DNA from: Minisyncoccota bacterium
Lineage (GTDB): Bacteria; Patescibacteriota; Minisyncoccia; UBA6257; 02-FULL-45-10c
Reading direction: 5' to 3'
DNA: 40,979 nucleotides
Assembly: GCA_028716745.1 (NCBI GenBank)
Contig: JAQUPE010000006.1
Coordinates: 1-40,979, forward strand
Shown piece by piece: positions 33,915 to 40,979 of this stretch. The translations under genes were made by a program, and so were the position numbers. Below the pieces are notes generated by a model. That model saw only the letters and a program-made list of their open reading frames with translations, was not told the DNA's origin and did not search any database. Each line of letters starts with the position of its first letter. Positions within the stretch are counted from its first letter, which is position 1.

Positions 33915-34619
33915 TTATTTAGCAGGAGGAGTTTTCGCACCAGGCGCGGGCTGTCCGGCAGGGGCAGCTGCAGCTTTTTCGGCATCTCTTTCAGCTTTCT
34001 TTTCTTCTGTTTCAACTTTAACCTCTTCAACCTTGGCTGCGCCTTCTTGCTGCATGGCCAACTCTTCTTCTTCGGTAACCTTAGCAGTAATAGTTGCAAC
34101 AATTGTATCTAAAGAAATTTCTACTTTTACGGAAGATGGGATGTCCAAATCTTTAATATGAATGCTCTGTCCTATATCGGCTAATTTTGTCAGATCAACT
34201 TTGAAATTATGAGGAATGTTTCCTGGCAAGGCTTCGATTTCAATTTCGTGCAAAGATTTAACGAGGACTCCGTTCTTTTCCTTAACACCAGGAGCAATAC
34301 CGATAAATTCCATCGGTACTTTAACTTTAATCTTTTCGTCCATTTTAACTCTATAAAAATCAACCGCCAAAAAATCGCCGCTAATTCCATCATAAGCAAC
34401 GTCATGTATTAAAACAGGGTATTTTTGGTTATCAACTAGAACGTTAATAATCGTATTTTCGCCGGCTTCTTTAAAAATCTTTCTAAAGTCTTTTGTTGGA
34501 ACACTAACATGTATGTTCTCAAGCCCCTTTCCATAAAGTTCGCCTGGAACCAAGCCCTTCTTGCGAAGACCCCCAACCAATCTGCCCAATATTCCCCTTT
34601 TTTGAACCTGTAAATCCAT
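33915..34619 (-). CDS. rplY: 50S ribosomal protein bL25 (Ctc/TL5 form)
   Basis: A 234-aa protein. The N-terminal 5S-binding domain is RGILGRLVGGLRKKGLVPGE with GELYGKG (about 1-90). The C-terminal TL5 domain is beta-rich (about 95-185), followed by a charged Ala/Glu/Lys/Pro tail (EEKKAERDAEKAAAAPAGQP). The general stress/Ctc long form of L25. The -10 at 34629-34634 lies 9 nt before the ATG. Confidence 0.92.
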   Translation of the reverse strand: MDLQVQKRGILGRLVGGLRKKGLVPGELYGKGLENIHVSVPTKDFRKIFKEAGENTIINVLVDNQKYPVLIHDVAYDGISGDFLAVDFYRVKMDEKIKVKVPMEFIGIAPGVKEKNGVLVKSLHEIEIEALPGNIPHNFKVDLTKLADIGQSIHIKDLDIPSSVKVEISLDTIVATITAKVTEEEELAMQQEGAAKVEEVKVETEEKKAERDAEKAAAAPAGQPAPGAKTPPAK

Positions 34620-34628
34620 AGGTGTTTT

Positions 34629-34634
34629 ATTATA
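34629..34634 (-). promoter_or_regulatory. -10 hexamer of rplY, containing the aldolase stop codon
   Basis: The reverse strand reads TGG-TATAAT, 9 nt before the ATG. The stop codon of the upstream aldolase gene (34630-34632) lies inside the hexamer. Confidence 0.55.
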
Positions 34635-35493
34635 CCAACTTATTGAACAATTTCAAGCGCGCCCTGACCACCTTCTTAATTTCCTCAACTGCTTCAGGCA
34701 AAATCTTATAAGGCGCTACTTCCTTGGGATTTTCCGCCAACCCCTCCTCAACCCCTTTCCTCCAGGCAATTCTCAGCTCTGTATTGATATGTATTATGGA
34801 AACTCCCGCTTCAATCGCCGAAATAAAATCTTTATCACTAATTCCAGAACCGCCATGAAGAACGATGGAGGCTCCGGCCGTTTTACAAATTTGTTTTATT
34901 CTTTCAATATCTAAATTTGGATTACCCGATGAAATAATTCCATGAATATTGCCAACGGCCGGCGCAAGCAAATCAACTCCCGTTTCTTTAACAAAACGCT
35001 CAGCTTGTTCCTGTGTAGTCAAATCTTCCGGCTTAATAGAAACCCCTTCCGGCACCCCTTCAAAAATCTTGGAGGAAGTTCCGATATATCCAAGTTCTCC
35101 CTCAATCAGAATATTGGGATTAACCGATCTGACATAATCAACGACTTCTTTTGTTTTTTTAATATTTTCTTCAATCGGCAATTTCCCTGCGTCAAATAAA
35201 ACAGCATCGTATCCGGCCGCCACCGCCTTCTTAATTCCTTCCAAAGAATGAAAGTGGTCTGCATTCAAAAAAATTGGAAAATTATGTTCTTGCCTTAAAC
35301 TTTTTATTAAAGCCGCCGTCTGTTCAATATCTACAAAGCCCGCCTCTCCCTCCGAGGTTCCGATAATTACAGGAACATTTAATTCTTGCGCCGACTCAAA
35401 AATCGCTTTCAGCGCTACCAAATCCGATATATTAAAATGTCCGATGGCAGTTTTTTTATTTCCCGCCTCACGGATTATTTCTTTTAAATTCAT
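34630..35493 (-). CDS. fba: Class II fructose-bisphosphate aldolase family protein
   Basis: A 287-aa zinc-dependent aldolase of the ketose-bisphosphate type. Key parts are AIGHFNISDLVALKAIFE, NADHFHS (catalytic Asp and zinc His), ILIEGELGYIG, AVGNIHGI (zinc His), VLHGGSGI (zinc His, phosphate loop) and HINTELRIAW. It splits or forms fructose-1,6-bisphosphate in glycolysis. The related tagatose or inositol aldolases cannot be excluded. It is 17 nt after the cohesin gene on the same strand. Confidence 0.88.
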   Translation of the reverse strand: MNLKEIIREAGNKKTAIGHFNISDLVALKAIFESAQELNVPVIIGTSEGEAGFVDIEQTAALIKSLRQEHNFPIFLNADHFHSLEGIKKAVAAGYDAVLFDAGKLPIEENIKKTKEVVDYVRSVNPNILIEGELGYIGTSSKIFEGVPEGVSIKPEDLTTQEQAERFVKETGVDLLAPAVGNIHGIISSGNPNLDIERIKQICKTAGASIVLHGGSGISDKDFISAIEAGVSIIHINTELRIAWRKGVEEGLAENPKEVAPYKILPEAVEEIKKVVRARLKLFNKLV

Positions 35494-35510
35494 GCTTACA
35501 AAGTAAAAAC

Positions 35511-37238
35511 TTATTTTGCCACGTCTCCAACCTCCTTCTTGACGTATTTATCCATTTTATCAATGGTTTCGTCTATATGATTTATCAGCTCTTCGTCATC
35601 AAAAGTTCCCGGAGTCTTAATAGCCCTTTTTAATCCTTTTAAATCGCCTTTTACCGAATCAACAATTTTTGACACGTCTCTTTGGGTAATAATAATCCTC
35701 CGGCTTATTTTTTCTTGTTTCATCTTAAAATATAAATATCCCGCAATAAACCCTCCGGCTAAAACCGCGAGAAGAAAAATTATTACTCCCGTCAAAGTAA
35801 GATTAACAAATCCCAAAACAAAAACCGGCTTGCTTGAAACCTTAAAATCTTTTGATACCCATTCGCTCAGCGCCTTCCGCGAATCCTGGGTTCGGACCAT
35901 AACCTTATAAGAACCGTTTTGGAGGCTTTGCGTAAAACCATAATCAAAACGCCCATTGCTATCAACTGTAGCCATTCCATTGGCAACAGACAATCCGCCG
36001 TCCTGTTTATTGATTGATAATAAAACAGATTTATTCGGCAAAGTTGATCCTGACACCTGGAAAACATTATCTGAATCGGAATATAAAGGCTGTGTAATAA
36101 ATTCTATTTTAGGAGACGCAATCGGCAAAATTTTTATATCCAAATAGGCCTCGGATGTATTACCTGCCTTATCATAAGCGGTTATTTTAATACTGTGAGA
36201 TCCGGGTTCCTGAGGATCAAGTTTTAAAAAACCCTTATCATTTCTTATTGTTTGCTGATCATCTATTGATAATGAATAATAATCAATTCCCGAAAAGCTA
36301 TCGCTTCCATGAAATTCCAATACAGGAGAAGGATTATCGGACTGGCCGCTATCGCTTGAAGTTATTTGAAATGACAATGGCGGAGTTACATCAATAGAAA
36401 TTTTATGAGTAAAAACCGGCCCTACGCCAACATTATTTTTGAAGCGAACATGGGCATACCAAACCCCCTCCTTAAGAATTCCAAAATTTTTGCCATTAAA
36501 TAATTCCTTTTCAAAACTTGCCGGCACGCCATTAGGATTTTGATCTATTGATGCTCCAATAGCAGTAACATCTACCGGAACATTCCAAAAAACAACAACT
36601 TCTCCAAGATGATTATACCAAGCAGTTTCGTCGGGATATAAATTTACATCAACAGTAGGAGCCACCGGCAATTTCCCCGTTGGAACCGGCTTTCTTTCAA
36701 TTTTTTGAGGCACAACTACCGCTGCTGTCGAGGCCGCCGGAACAGAAGTTGAGACCCCGGAGATATCAAAACTGGTCGCTACCGTCTTTGTTAAGACATT
36801 GGTTCCCAGCCCGTCATTAGAAGCAACAGATCCATCAGAAAAACTTATTGTGGCCTTCCCCACTCCGGTAACTTTAAATTTCATATTCAAAACTTCCAAA
36901 GAATTTCCCGACACTCCCTGTGTCGTTCCTCCGATAAAGCTCATCTTTCCGGTTACATTAGAAAAATTAGGATCTTCAACCCAAAAATTAAATATCGAGG
37001 TGTTTCTGTCGACAGATGTCAATTGAATAGTCTCCGGAGAAAAATTGACTATTCCCTGCGCCGAATTAATATTTACTCCCTGACTATCAATAATTAAGCT
37101 AACCGTAACTGTATCTCCTACTCCGGCCGCCTGCCTATCCGGAACCAAAGTAATTGTTGCCGCATAAGTTTTTGAAGCCAGCAAAAAAATACTTAAAGCT
37201 AGCAGGCTTATAAAATATTTGGTTTTTTTATTTAACAT
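35511..37238 (-). CDS. Membrane-anchored cohesin-domain protein
   Basis: A 575-aa protein. A signal peptide (about 1-26, ending KTYA-A) is followed by a cohesin-like domain (about 27-165, VGDTVTVSLIIDSQGVNINS then GIVNFSPETIQLTSVD). A Pro-rich linker and Ig-like/Y_Y_Y-type beta domains follow (about 190-465, with VWYAHVRFKNNVGVGP and SIKITAYDKAGNTSEA). One membrane span (about 475-500, VIIFLLAVLAGGFIAGYLYF) and a ~70-residue cytoplasmic helical tail end the chain. Cohesins bind dockerins; the next gene upstream encodes a dockerin-tailed giant. I infer a surface anchor for that protein. The -10 overlaps the stop of that gene. Confidence 0.82.
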   Translation of the reverse strand: MLNKKTKYFISLLALSIFLLASKTYAATITLVPDRQAAGVGDTVTVSLIIDSQGVNINSAQGIVNFSPETIQLTSVDRNTSIFNFWVEDPNFSNVTGKMSFIGGTTQGVSGNSLEVLNMKFKVTGVGKATISFSDGSVASNDGLGTNVLTKTVATSFDISGVSTSVPAASTAAVVVPQKIERKPVPTGKLPVAPTVDVNLYPDETAWYNHLGEVVVFWNVPVDVTAIGASIDQNPNGVPASFEKELFNGKNFGILKEGVWYAHVRFKNNVGVGPVFTHKISIDVTPPLSFQITSSDSGQSDNPSPVLEFHGSDSFSGIDYYSLSIDDQQTIRNDKGFLKLDPQEPGSHSIKITAYDKAGNTSEAYLDIKILPIASPKIEFITQPLYSDSDNVFQVSGSTLPNKSVLLSINKQDGGLSVANGMATVDSNGRFDYGFTQSLQNGSYKVMVRTQDSRKALSEWVSKDFKVSSKPVFVLGFVNLTLTGVIIFLLAVLAGGFIAGYLYFKMKQEKISRRIIITQRDVSKIVDSVKGDLKGLKRAIKTPGTFDDEELINHIDETIDKMDKYVKKEVGDVAK

Positions 37239-37250
37239 TGTCTTACTGAA

Positions 37251-37256
37251 ATTATA
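37251..37256 (-). promoter_or_regulatory. -10 hexamer of the cohesin gene, containing the preceding stop codon
   Basis: The reverse strand reads TATAAT, 12 nt before the ATG. The TAA stop of the dockerin gene (37252-37254) is inside it. Confidence 0.5.
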
Positions 37257-40200
37257 AGCCTTTTAACGCTTTCAAGAAAATGCTTAAATCGCTTGAATCA
37301 ATTTTCCCGTCGCTATTCATATCTAAAGTTTTCTTAAGATTTTCATCTAAAGATTTCCACCTAAAAAGGAATATGCTCCAGTCTTTGGCGTCTATAACAC
37401 CGTCATTATTTAAATCCGCCTTAGGATAAGCCAATAAAGAGACTGTAAAGTTTTTTACCGGGGAAAAATTGCTTGATATATCTTTTGAATCTATCTGCCT
37501 AACAGTAATCGTATGGCTCTTTACTCCGAATCTCTGAGAATCCAAAACTATTTGATATTTACCGGCGCTATCAGCCACGCCTTTATAGTTAATAATGTTA
37601 TCCAATCTCGCCTCAATCGTGCTGCCGGGGGTCGCATATCCTGAAACCGTTAATTGTTTGCCCTTGGTAATTACCGATGAACTCAAAGCTATAGTCGGCG
37701 GAACAAATATGTCTTCAGCCACCAGCTTATTGCCCGACAATAAATCTGCGGTAAATCCAAGTATGCCGCCGCTTCTGCCGTCTTTATCTATTGCTTCCAC
37801 GGCAAACAAATAATTTGACTGTATAACTGCCGTAAACTTTTTATTAAAAGTTCCATCGGCCGCAACGCTTATTTCGTTGTCTGGCAGATAAGTATTTTTA
37901 TAAATCGATTCAATTAAGCTTCTTCGATAAACTTTTACCGTACCGCCAGGATACGCTCTTCCCGCAAATGAAATACTGGTTGGCTCAACCGGCGGCCCTA
38001 CGGAAGGCGTTGAAGGCGTAACGCCAGGAAGAGAAGGCGTAAGAGTTGCTAAATTAACTATATTGGAAATATCCCCGATATTGTTTACTTCATCGATCGC
38101 TTTAATTGCAAAATAATACGTAGTGGCTGAATTTAATCCGGAAACCACTATACTTTGTACCGTTCCCGCAACCAAAGGAGTCGGCTCTCCGCTAACCTGA
38201 ATTGCAGAGTCAAAATTTCCCGGCGTAAGCTCTGAAGTTGAATATCTTAAATCATAGCTGGTGGCCGTTCCTATATTGGCATCGTCTCCTGTCGCAGTCC
38301 AGGTTACAGTAATTGAAGAAGTAGTCGGAGCGGATAAAACTAAATCGGTAATTGCTGCTGGCGCAATAATATCGCCGGCAATAGGAACACCAACTGCAAA
38401 TTCAGAAAAACTATTCACCGTAAACTGGCATATTCCGCTATTAATTAAACATGTGGTAATCGGCACCCAGGTAGTTGCCCCTGTCGCCTTTTTAAGAACA
38501 GTCAGCGTTTGTCCGTTATAGCTTGTATTTACCGCAATTGATATTGTTATCGCCGCACTAGAAGACAAAGATGAGGCCGGCAAACCAAACCCTACCGCTC
38601 CAACAGGAGTATAGGAAGAAGATATATCAGAAGTTGAAACAGTAGTTGTTGCGCTTAACTGGCTGAAATCAGAACCGGAAACCGTATTTAAATTAGTCGT
38701 AACAGGAATAATAATTTCCGTTCCTCCGCCAAAATTGATACGTGTCTCCTGATTGAAAATGACTTGAGTCGTAGAAGCCGCAGTACCGGAAGTAGGCGTT
38801 ATCACGCCCGTACTAAATAAGTTGCTTATTTGCGCCGGCGGAATTTCTATATATGTAATCGTAATCGAAGCACTCATGCTTGAAGAAACATTTCCAGCAG
38901 CATCTTTTGCCCAAGCATAAAGAGTTTTATTTCCCGCATTAGAAAACGTATAGCTTGTAGGCGCAGCCGCAACCCATCCGGAGGCGGTAGGAGAAGGCGC
39001 TGTTGCCGATTCTTTTATTAAATATCCGGTTACGGCAGTGTCATCGGTAGCAGTAAAACTCGTTATTGATATGGTTAATAAATCAGAAGATGAAGGAATG
39101 GAAAATGCCGTAACCGTAGGAGCAGTTATGTCCGGAGCTATAACCGTAAATGTTTGAGCATTTGATGTTCCTCCGCCAGGAGTGGAATTGAAAACTGTAA
39201 TGTAAGCAGTAGAAGTCGCTACAATTAAATCAGAAGCCGGAATTATTGCCATTAATTGTGTTGAGCTGGCGTAAGTCGTTGTTCTGTTTGAGCCGTTGAA
39301 TCTGATGACTGAGCCATTTACAAAATTTGTTCCATTTACAGTTATTGTAAATTGAGCATCATTAATATTTTTAGTTGCTGGATCAATATCCGTCGTAGTA
39401 GGAACGGGGTTATTTACAACGAATTGTTTAGAATTTGAAACAAATGTGTCTGTAACCACCGTAATAAATGCCGATGAAGTAGCTGTGAGAAGATCTGATG
39501 CGGGAATAACAGCCGTCAATTCAGTTTGGCTTACATATGTAGTAGTCCTAGCAGAACCATTGAAATTTACGATTGAATTAACAAAGAAATTAGAACCGTT
39601 AACGGTCATTGTAAATTGAGAATCTCCGGCGATAGCGCTATCAGGCGAGATTGAAGAAATTACCGGCGTAGCATTTACCACAACAAACGTCTGCGCATTA
39701 GATTCGGCCAATACAGGAGACGGGTTGGCAACGGTGATTTGGAATGTTCCTGCAGAAGTTAAATCGGTGGAAGGGATTATAGCGGTGAGCTGAGTGGAGC
39801 TTACAAATGTTGTAGTTCTATTTGAACCATCAAATTTAATTGTGGCGCCATTCACAAAATTAGTTCCATTTACCGTTAAGGTAAATTGGGAATCGCCAAC
39901 GTTTTTGTTTGTTGGAGACATAGATGTTGTTGTCGGGGTTGGGTTATAGACTGTAAATGTCTGGGAATTGCTGAGTCCGCCTCCTGGTGTTGGATTGAAG
40001 ACTGAAATATATGCAGTTGAGGTGGCGGCAAGCAAGTCAGAGGCTGGGATTGTAGCTGTTAATTGAGTGGAATTTATATATGTAGTTGTCCTGTTGGAGC
40101 CGTTGAATCTGACTATTGAATCGAGAATAAAATTAGTTCCATTAACAATTAATATAAATTGAGCATCGCCTATTGTTTTAGAAGTTGGGAATATATCTGT

Positions 40201-40979
40201 AGTAGTTGGAATTGGATTGCCGACAGCAAATGTCTGCGCATTGGATTCAGCCAGCACAGGCGATGGGTTGGCAACAGTTACTAAATAATTTCCTGTAGAA
40301 ATAATATCCGAAGCAGAAATAATTGCTGTTAGCTGGGTAGAATTTATAAATATAGTGGATTTATTGTTGCCATCAAATTTCACAACCGCTCCGTTCACAA
40401 AATTTGTTCCGTTTACTGTCATTGTGAATTGGGAATCACCGGCATTCTTGTTTGTCGGAGATATAGATGTAGTTGTAGGAGTTGGGTTATATATTGTAAA
40501 TGTTTGCGTATTTGATATTCCGCCTCCTGGTGTTGGATTGAAGACTGAGATGTACGCGCTGGAAGTTGCTGCTGTTAAATCGCTGGCTAATATTGTCGCT
40601 GTTAGTTGGGTGGAATTTACAAATGTTGTTGCTCTGTTTGAGCCATTAAACCTTACTGTTGAGCCGGAGACAAAGTTTGTGCCATTAACGGTGAGAGCAA
40701 ATTGGGAGTCGCCGAGCGTTTTGGATATTGGAGAAATATCCGTAGTTGTTGGAACCGGATTATTAATAGTAACAACAGGAGAAGATGCTATATTCACTAG
40801 CGTTCCGGAATCAGAACCTCGCGATTGAGTCGTAAATGTATAATTGCCCGTAGTCCCCGGCGCTGTAACTCCGCTGGATCCTCCTCCTGCTCCGTATGTA
40901 ATGGTTAATGTTTGATTGTTTGCGAGTTCAAGAATTCTTGCGCTGATTACTCCTCCGCCTGGGAAGGTTGGGACTCCTG
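37252..40979 (-). CDS. Giant TIG-repeat surface protein with C-terminal dockerin (5' end outside window)
   Basis: The frame stays open to the window edge (more than 1240 residues). The in-frame GTG near 40797 lies mid-frame, so it is not taken as the start. In order: an Ig-like end; six IPT/TIG repeats of 88-91 aa in the order A-B-A-B-C-A (39139-40761); an Ig-like domain (DITAPTVTAFSIPSSSDLL); a unique beta region; a fibronectin type III domain (ITDLVLSAPTTSSITVTW); two Ig-like modules; and a type I dockerin (last ~57 aa). The dockerin has two calcium loops, DLNNDGVIDAKD and DMNSDGKIDSSD. The repeats are Thr/Ser/Asn-rich. Probable role: an extracellular adhesin held by cohesin. Confidence 0.85.
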   Translation of the reverse strand, partial: GVPTFPGGGVISARILELANNQTLTITYGAGGGSSGVTAPGTTGNYTFTTQSRGSDSGTLVNIASSPVVTINNPVPTTTDISPISKTLGDSQFALTVNGTNFVSGSTVRFNGSNRATTFVNSTQLTATILASDLTAATSSAYISVFNPTPGGGISNTQTFTIYNPTPTTTSISPTNKNAGDSQFTMTVNGTNFVNGAVVKFDGNNKSTIFINSTQLTAIISASDIISTGNYLVTVANPSPVLAESNAQTFAVGNPIPTTTDIFPTSKTIGDAQFILIVNGTNFILDSIVRFNGSNRTTTYINSTQLTATIPASDLLAATSTAYISVFNPTPGGGLSNSQTFTVYNPTPTTTSMSPTNKNVGDSQFTLTVNGTNFVNGATIKFDGSNRTTTFVSSTQLTAIIPSTDLTSAGTFQITVANPSPVLAESNAQTFVVVNATPVISSISPDSAIAGDSQFTMTVNGSNFFVNSIVNFNGSARTTTYVSQTELTAVIPASDLLTATSSAFITVVTDTFVSNSKQFVVNNPVPTTTDIDPATKNINDAQFTITVNGTNFVNGSVIRFNGSNRTTTYASSTQLMAIIPASDLIVATSTAYITVFNSTPGGGTSNAQTFTVIAPDITAPTVTAFSIPSSSDLLTISITSFTATDDTAVTGYLIKESATAPSPTASGWVAAAPTSYTFSNAGNKTLYAWAKDAAGNVSSSMSASITITYIEIPPAQISNLFSTGVITPTSGTAASTTQVIFNQETRINFGGGTEIIIPVTTNLNTVSGSDFSQLSATTTVSTSDISSSYTPVGAVGFGLPASSLSSSAAITISIAVNTSYNGQTLTVLKKATGATTWVPITTCLINSGICQFTVNSFSEFAVGVPIAGDIIAPAAITDLVLSAPTTSSITVTWTATGDDANIGTATSYDLRYSTSELTPGNFDSAIQVSGEPTPLVAGTVQSIVVSGLNSATTYYFAIKAIDEVNNIGDISNIVNLATLTPSLPGVTPSTPSVGPPVEPTSISFAGRAYPGGTVKVYRRSLIESIYKNTYLPDNEISVAADGTFNKKFTAVIQSNYLFAVEAIDKDGRSGGILGFTADLLSGNKLVAEDIFVPPTIALSSSVITKGKQLTVSGYATPGSTIEARLDNIINYKGVADSAGKYQIVLDSQRFGVKSHTITVRQIDSKDISSNFSPVKNFTVSLLAYPKADLNNDGVIDAKDWSIFLFRWKSLDENLKKTLDMNSDGKIDSSDLSIFLKALKGL
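39139..40761 (-). repeat. Six tandem TIG repeats (A-B-A-B-C-A)
   Basis: Units at 40489-40761 (A1), 40219-40488 (B1), 39946-40218 (A2), 39676-39945 (B2), 39412-39675 (C) and 39139-39411 (A3). Each has DSQF-x-TVNGTNF, FNGSNRTTT and STQLTA. A units end GGG-x-SN-x-QTFT; B units end PSPVLAESNAQTF. The A-B pair appears duplicated as a unit. Confidence 0.85.

Noticed and set aside
33890-34102. Lys/Leu-rich frame overlapping the L25 tail
   Set aside because: It is a shifted reading of the low-complexity Ala/Glu/Lys tail of L25.
40795-40797. GTG as the start of the giant TIG-repeat protein
   Set aside because: The frame remains open upstream to the window edge and encodes similar surface-protein sequence; there is no promoter at this point.

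Overview
The window looks like a piece of a small, AT-rich genome from the Candidate Phyla Radiation (Patescibacteria), most likely Parcubacteria-like. The evidence is a 16S rRNA gene with CPR-style primer mismatches and no linked 23S gene, very short intergenic gaps, a monoderm-style type IV pilus (T4P) cluster with several FTLVEL pilins, LamG and cohesin/dockerin surface proteins, and genes that almost all lack Shine-Dalgarno (SD) sequences. The standard stop codons fit: no gene needs UGA read as an amino acid. The exact lineage cannot be fixed from this window alone.

Layout. 1-3.0 kb (minus): the start of a cupin gene, a small membrane protein, a lipid- or wall-exposed PsbP/Kre9-like protein and a LamG-bearing pilin. 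3.1-3.5 kb (plus): tRNA-Asn and a 75-aa protein. 3.5-5.3 kb (minus): an EamA transporter and Obg. 5.4-8.3 kb (plus): lactate permease, bacteriohemerythrin and a compositionally foreign sigma-70-type factor. 8.3-13.4 kb (minus): ybeY-ftsA-ftsZ-nrdJ, a division/nucleotide operon with a G-rich tract upstream. 13.6-16.6 kb (minus): rpsU-yqeY and lepB-hisS-HIT. 16.7 kb (plus): pth. 17.2-28.0 kb (minus): T4P assembly genes, namely a response regulator, two pilins, a membrane protein, pilB, pilC, three pseudopilin-like genes and a pilM-pilN fusion. 28.2-30.1 kb (minus): 16S rRNA with a roughly 400-nt hairpin-rich leader and a consensus promoter. 30.2-31.2 kb (plus): rpmE and an N-terminally short prfA. 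31.3-41 kb (minus): a second LamG pilin, a coiled-coil lytic transglycosylase, L25/Ctc, class II aldolase, a membrane-anchored cohesin protein and a very large TIG-repeat protein ending in a dockerin, whose start lies beyond the window.

Two themes stand out. First, translation initiation. The 16S 3' end reads GGATCA-TTTTATTA where the anti-SD (CCTCC) should be. Many genes have a -10 hexamer exactly 6 nt before the start codon, which predicts leaderless mRNAs. The one gene with a perfect SD (sigma factor, 7.4 kb) also has foreign base composition. Second, the cell surface. Four pilin-like proteins carry LamG domains, one of them inserted in the middle of the pilin. Next to these T4P parts sits an adjacent cohesin/dockerin gene pair that could hold a giant repeat adhesin on the membrane. 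Together they suggest a host- or surface-attachment apparatus of an episymbiont; this functional reading is inference.

Other features worth following up: a 55-bp palindromic repeat present twice, a 23-bp inverted repeat at the pilMN start, two -10 boxes that contain the stop codon of the preceding gene, and a release factor without its N-terminal domain.
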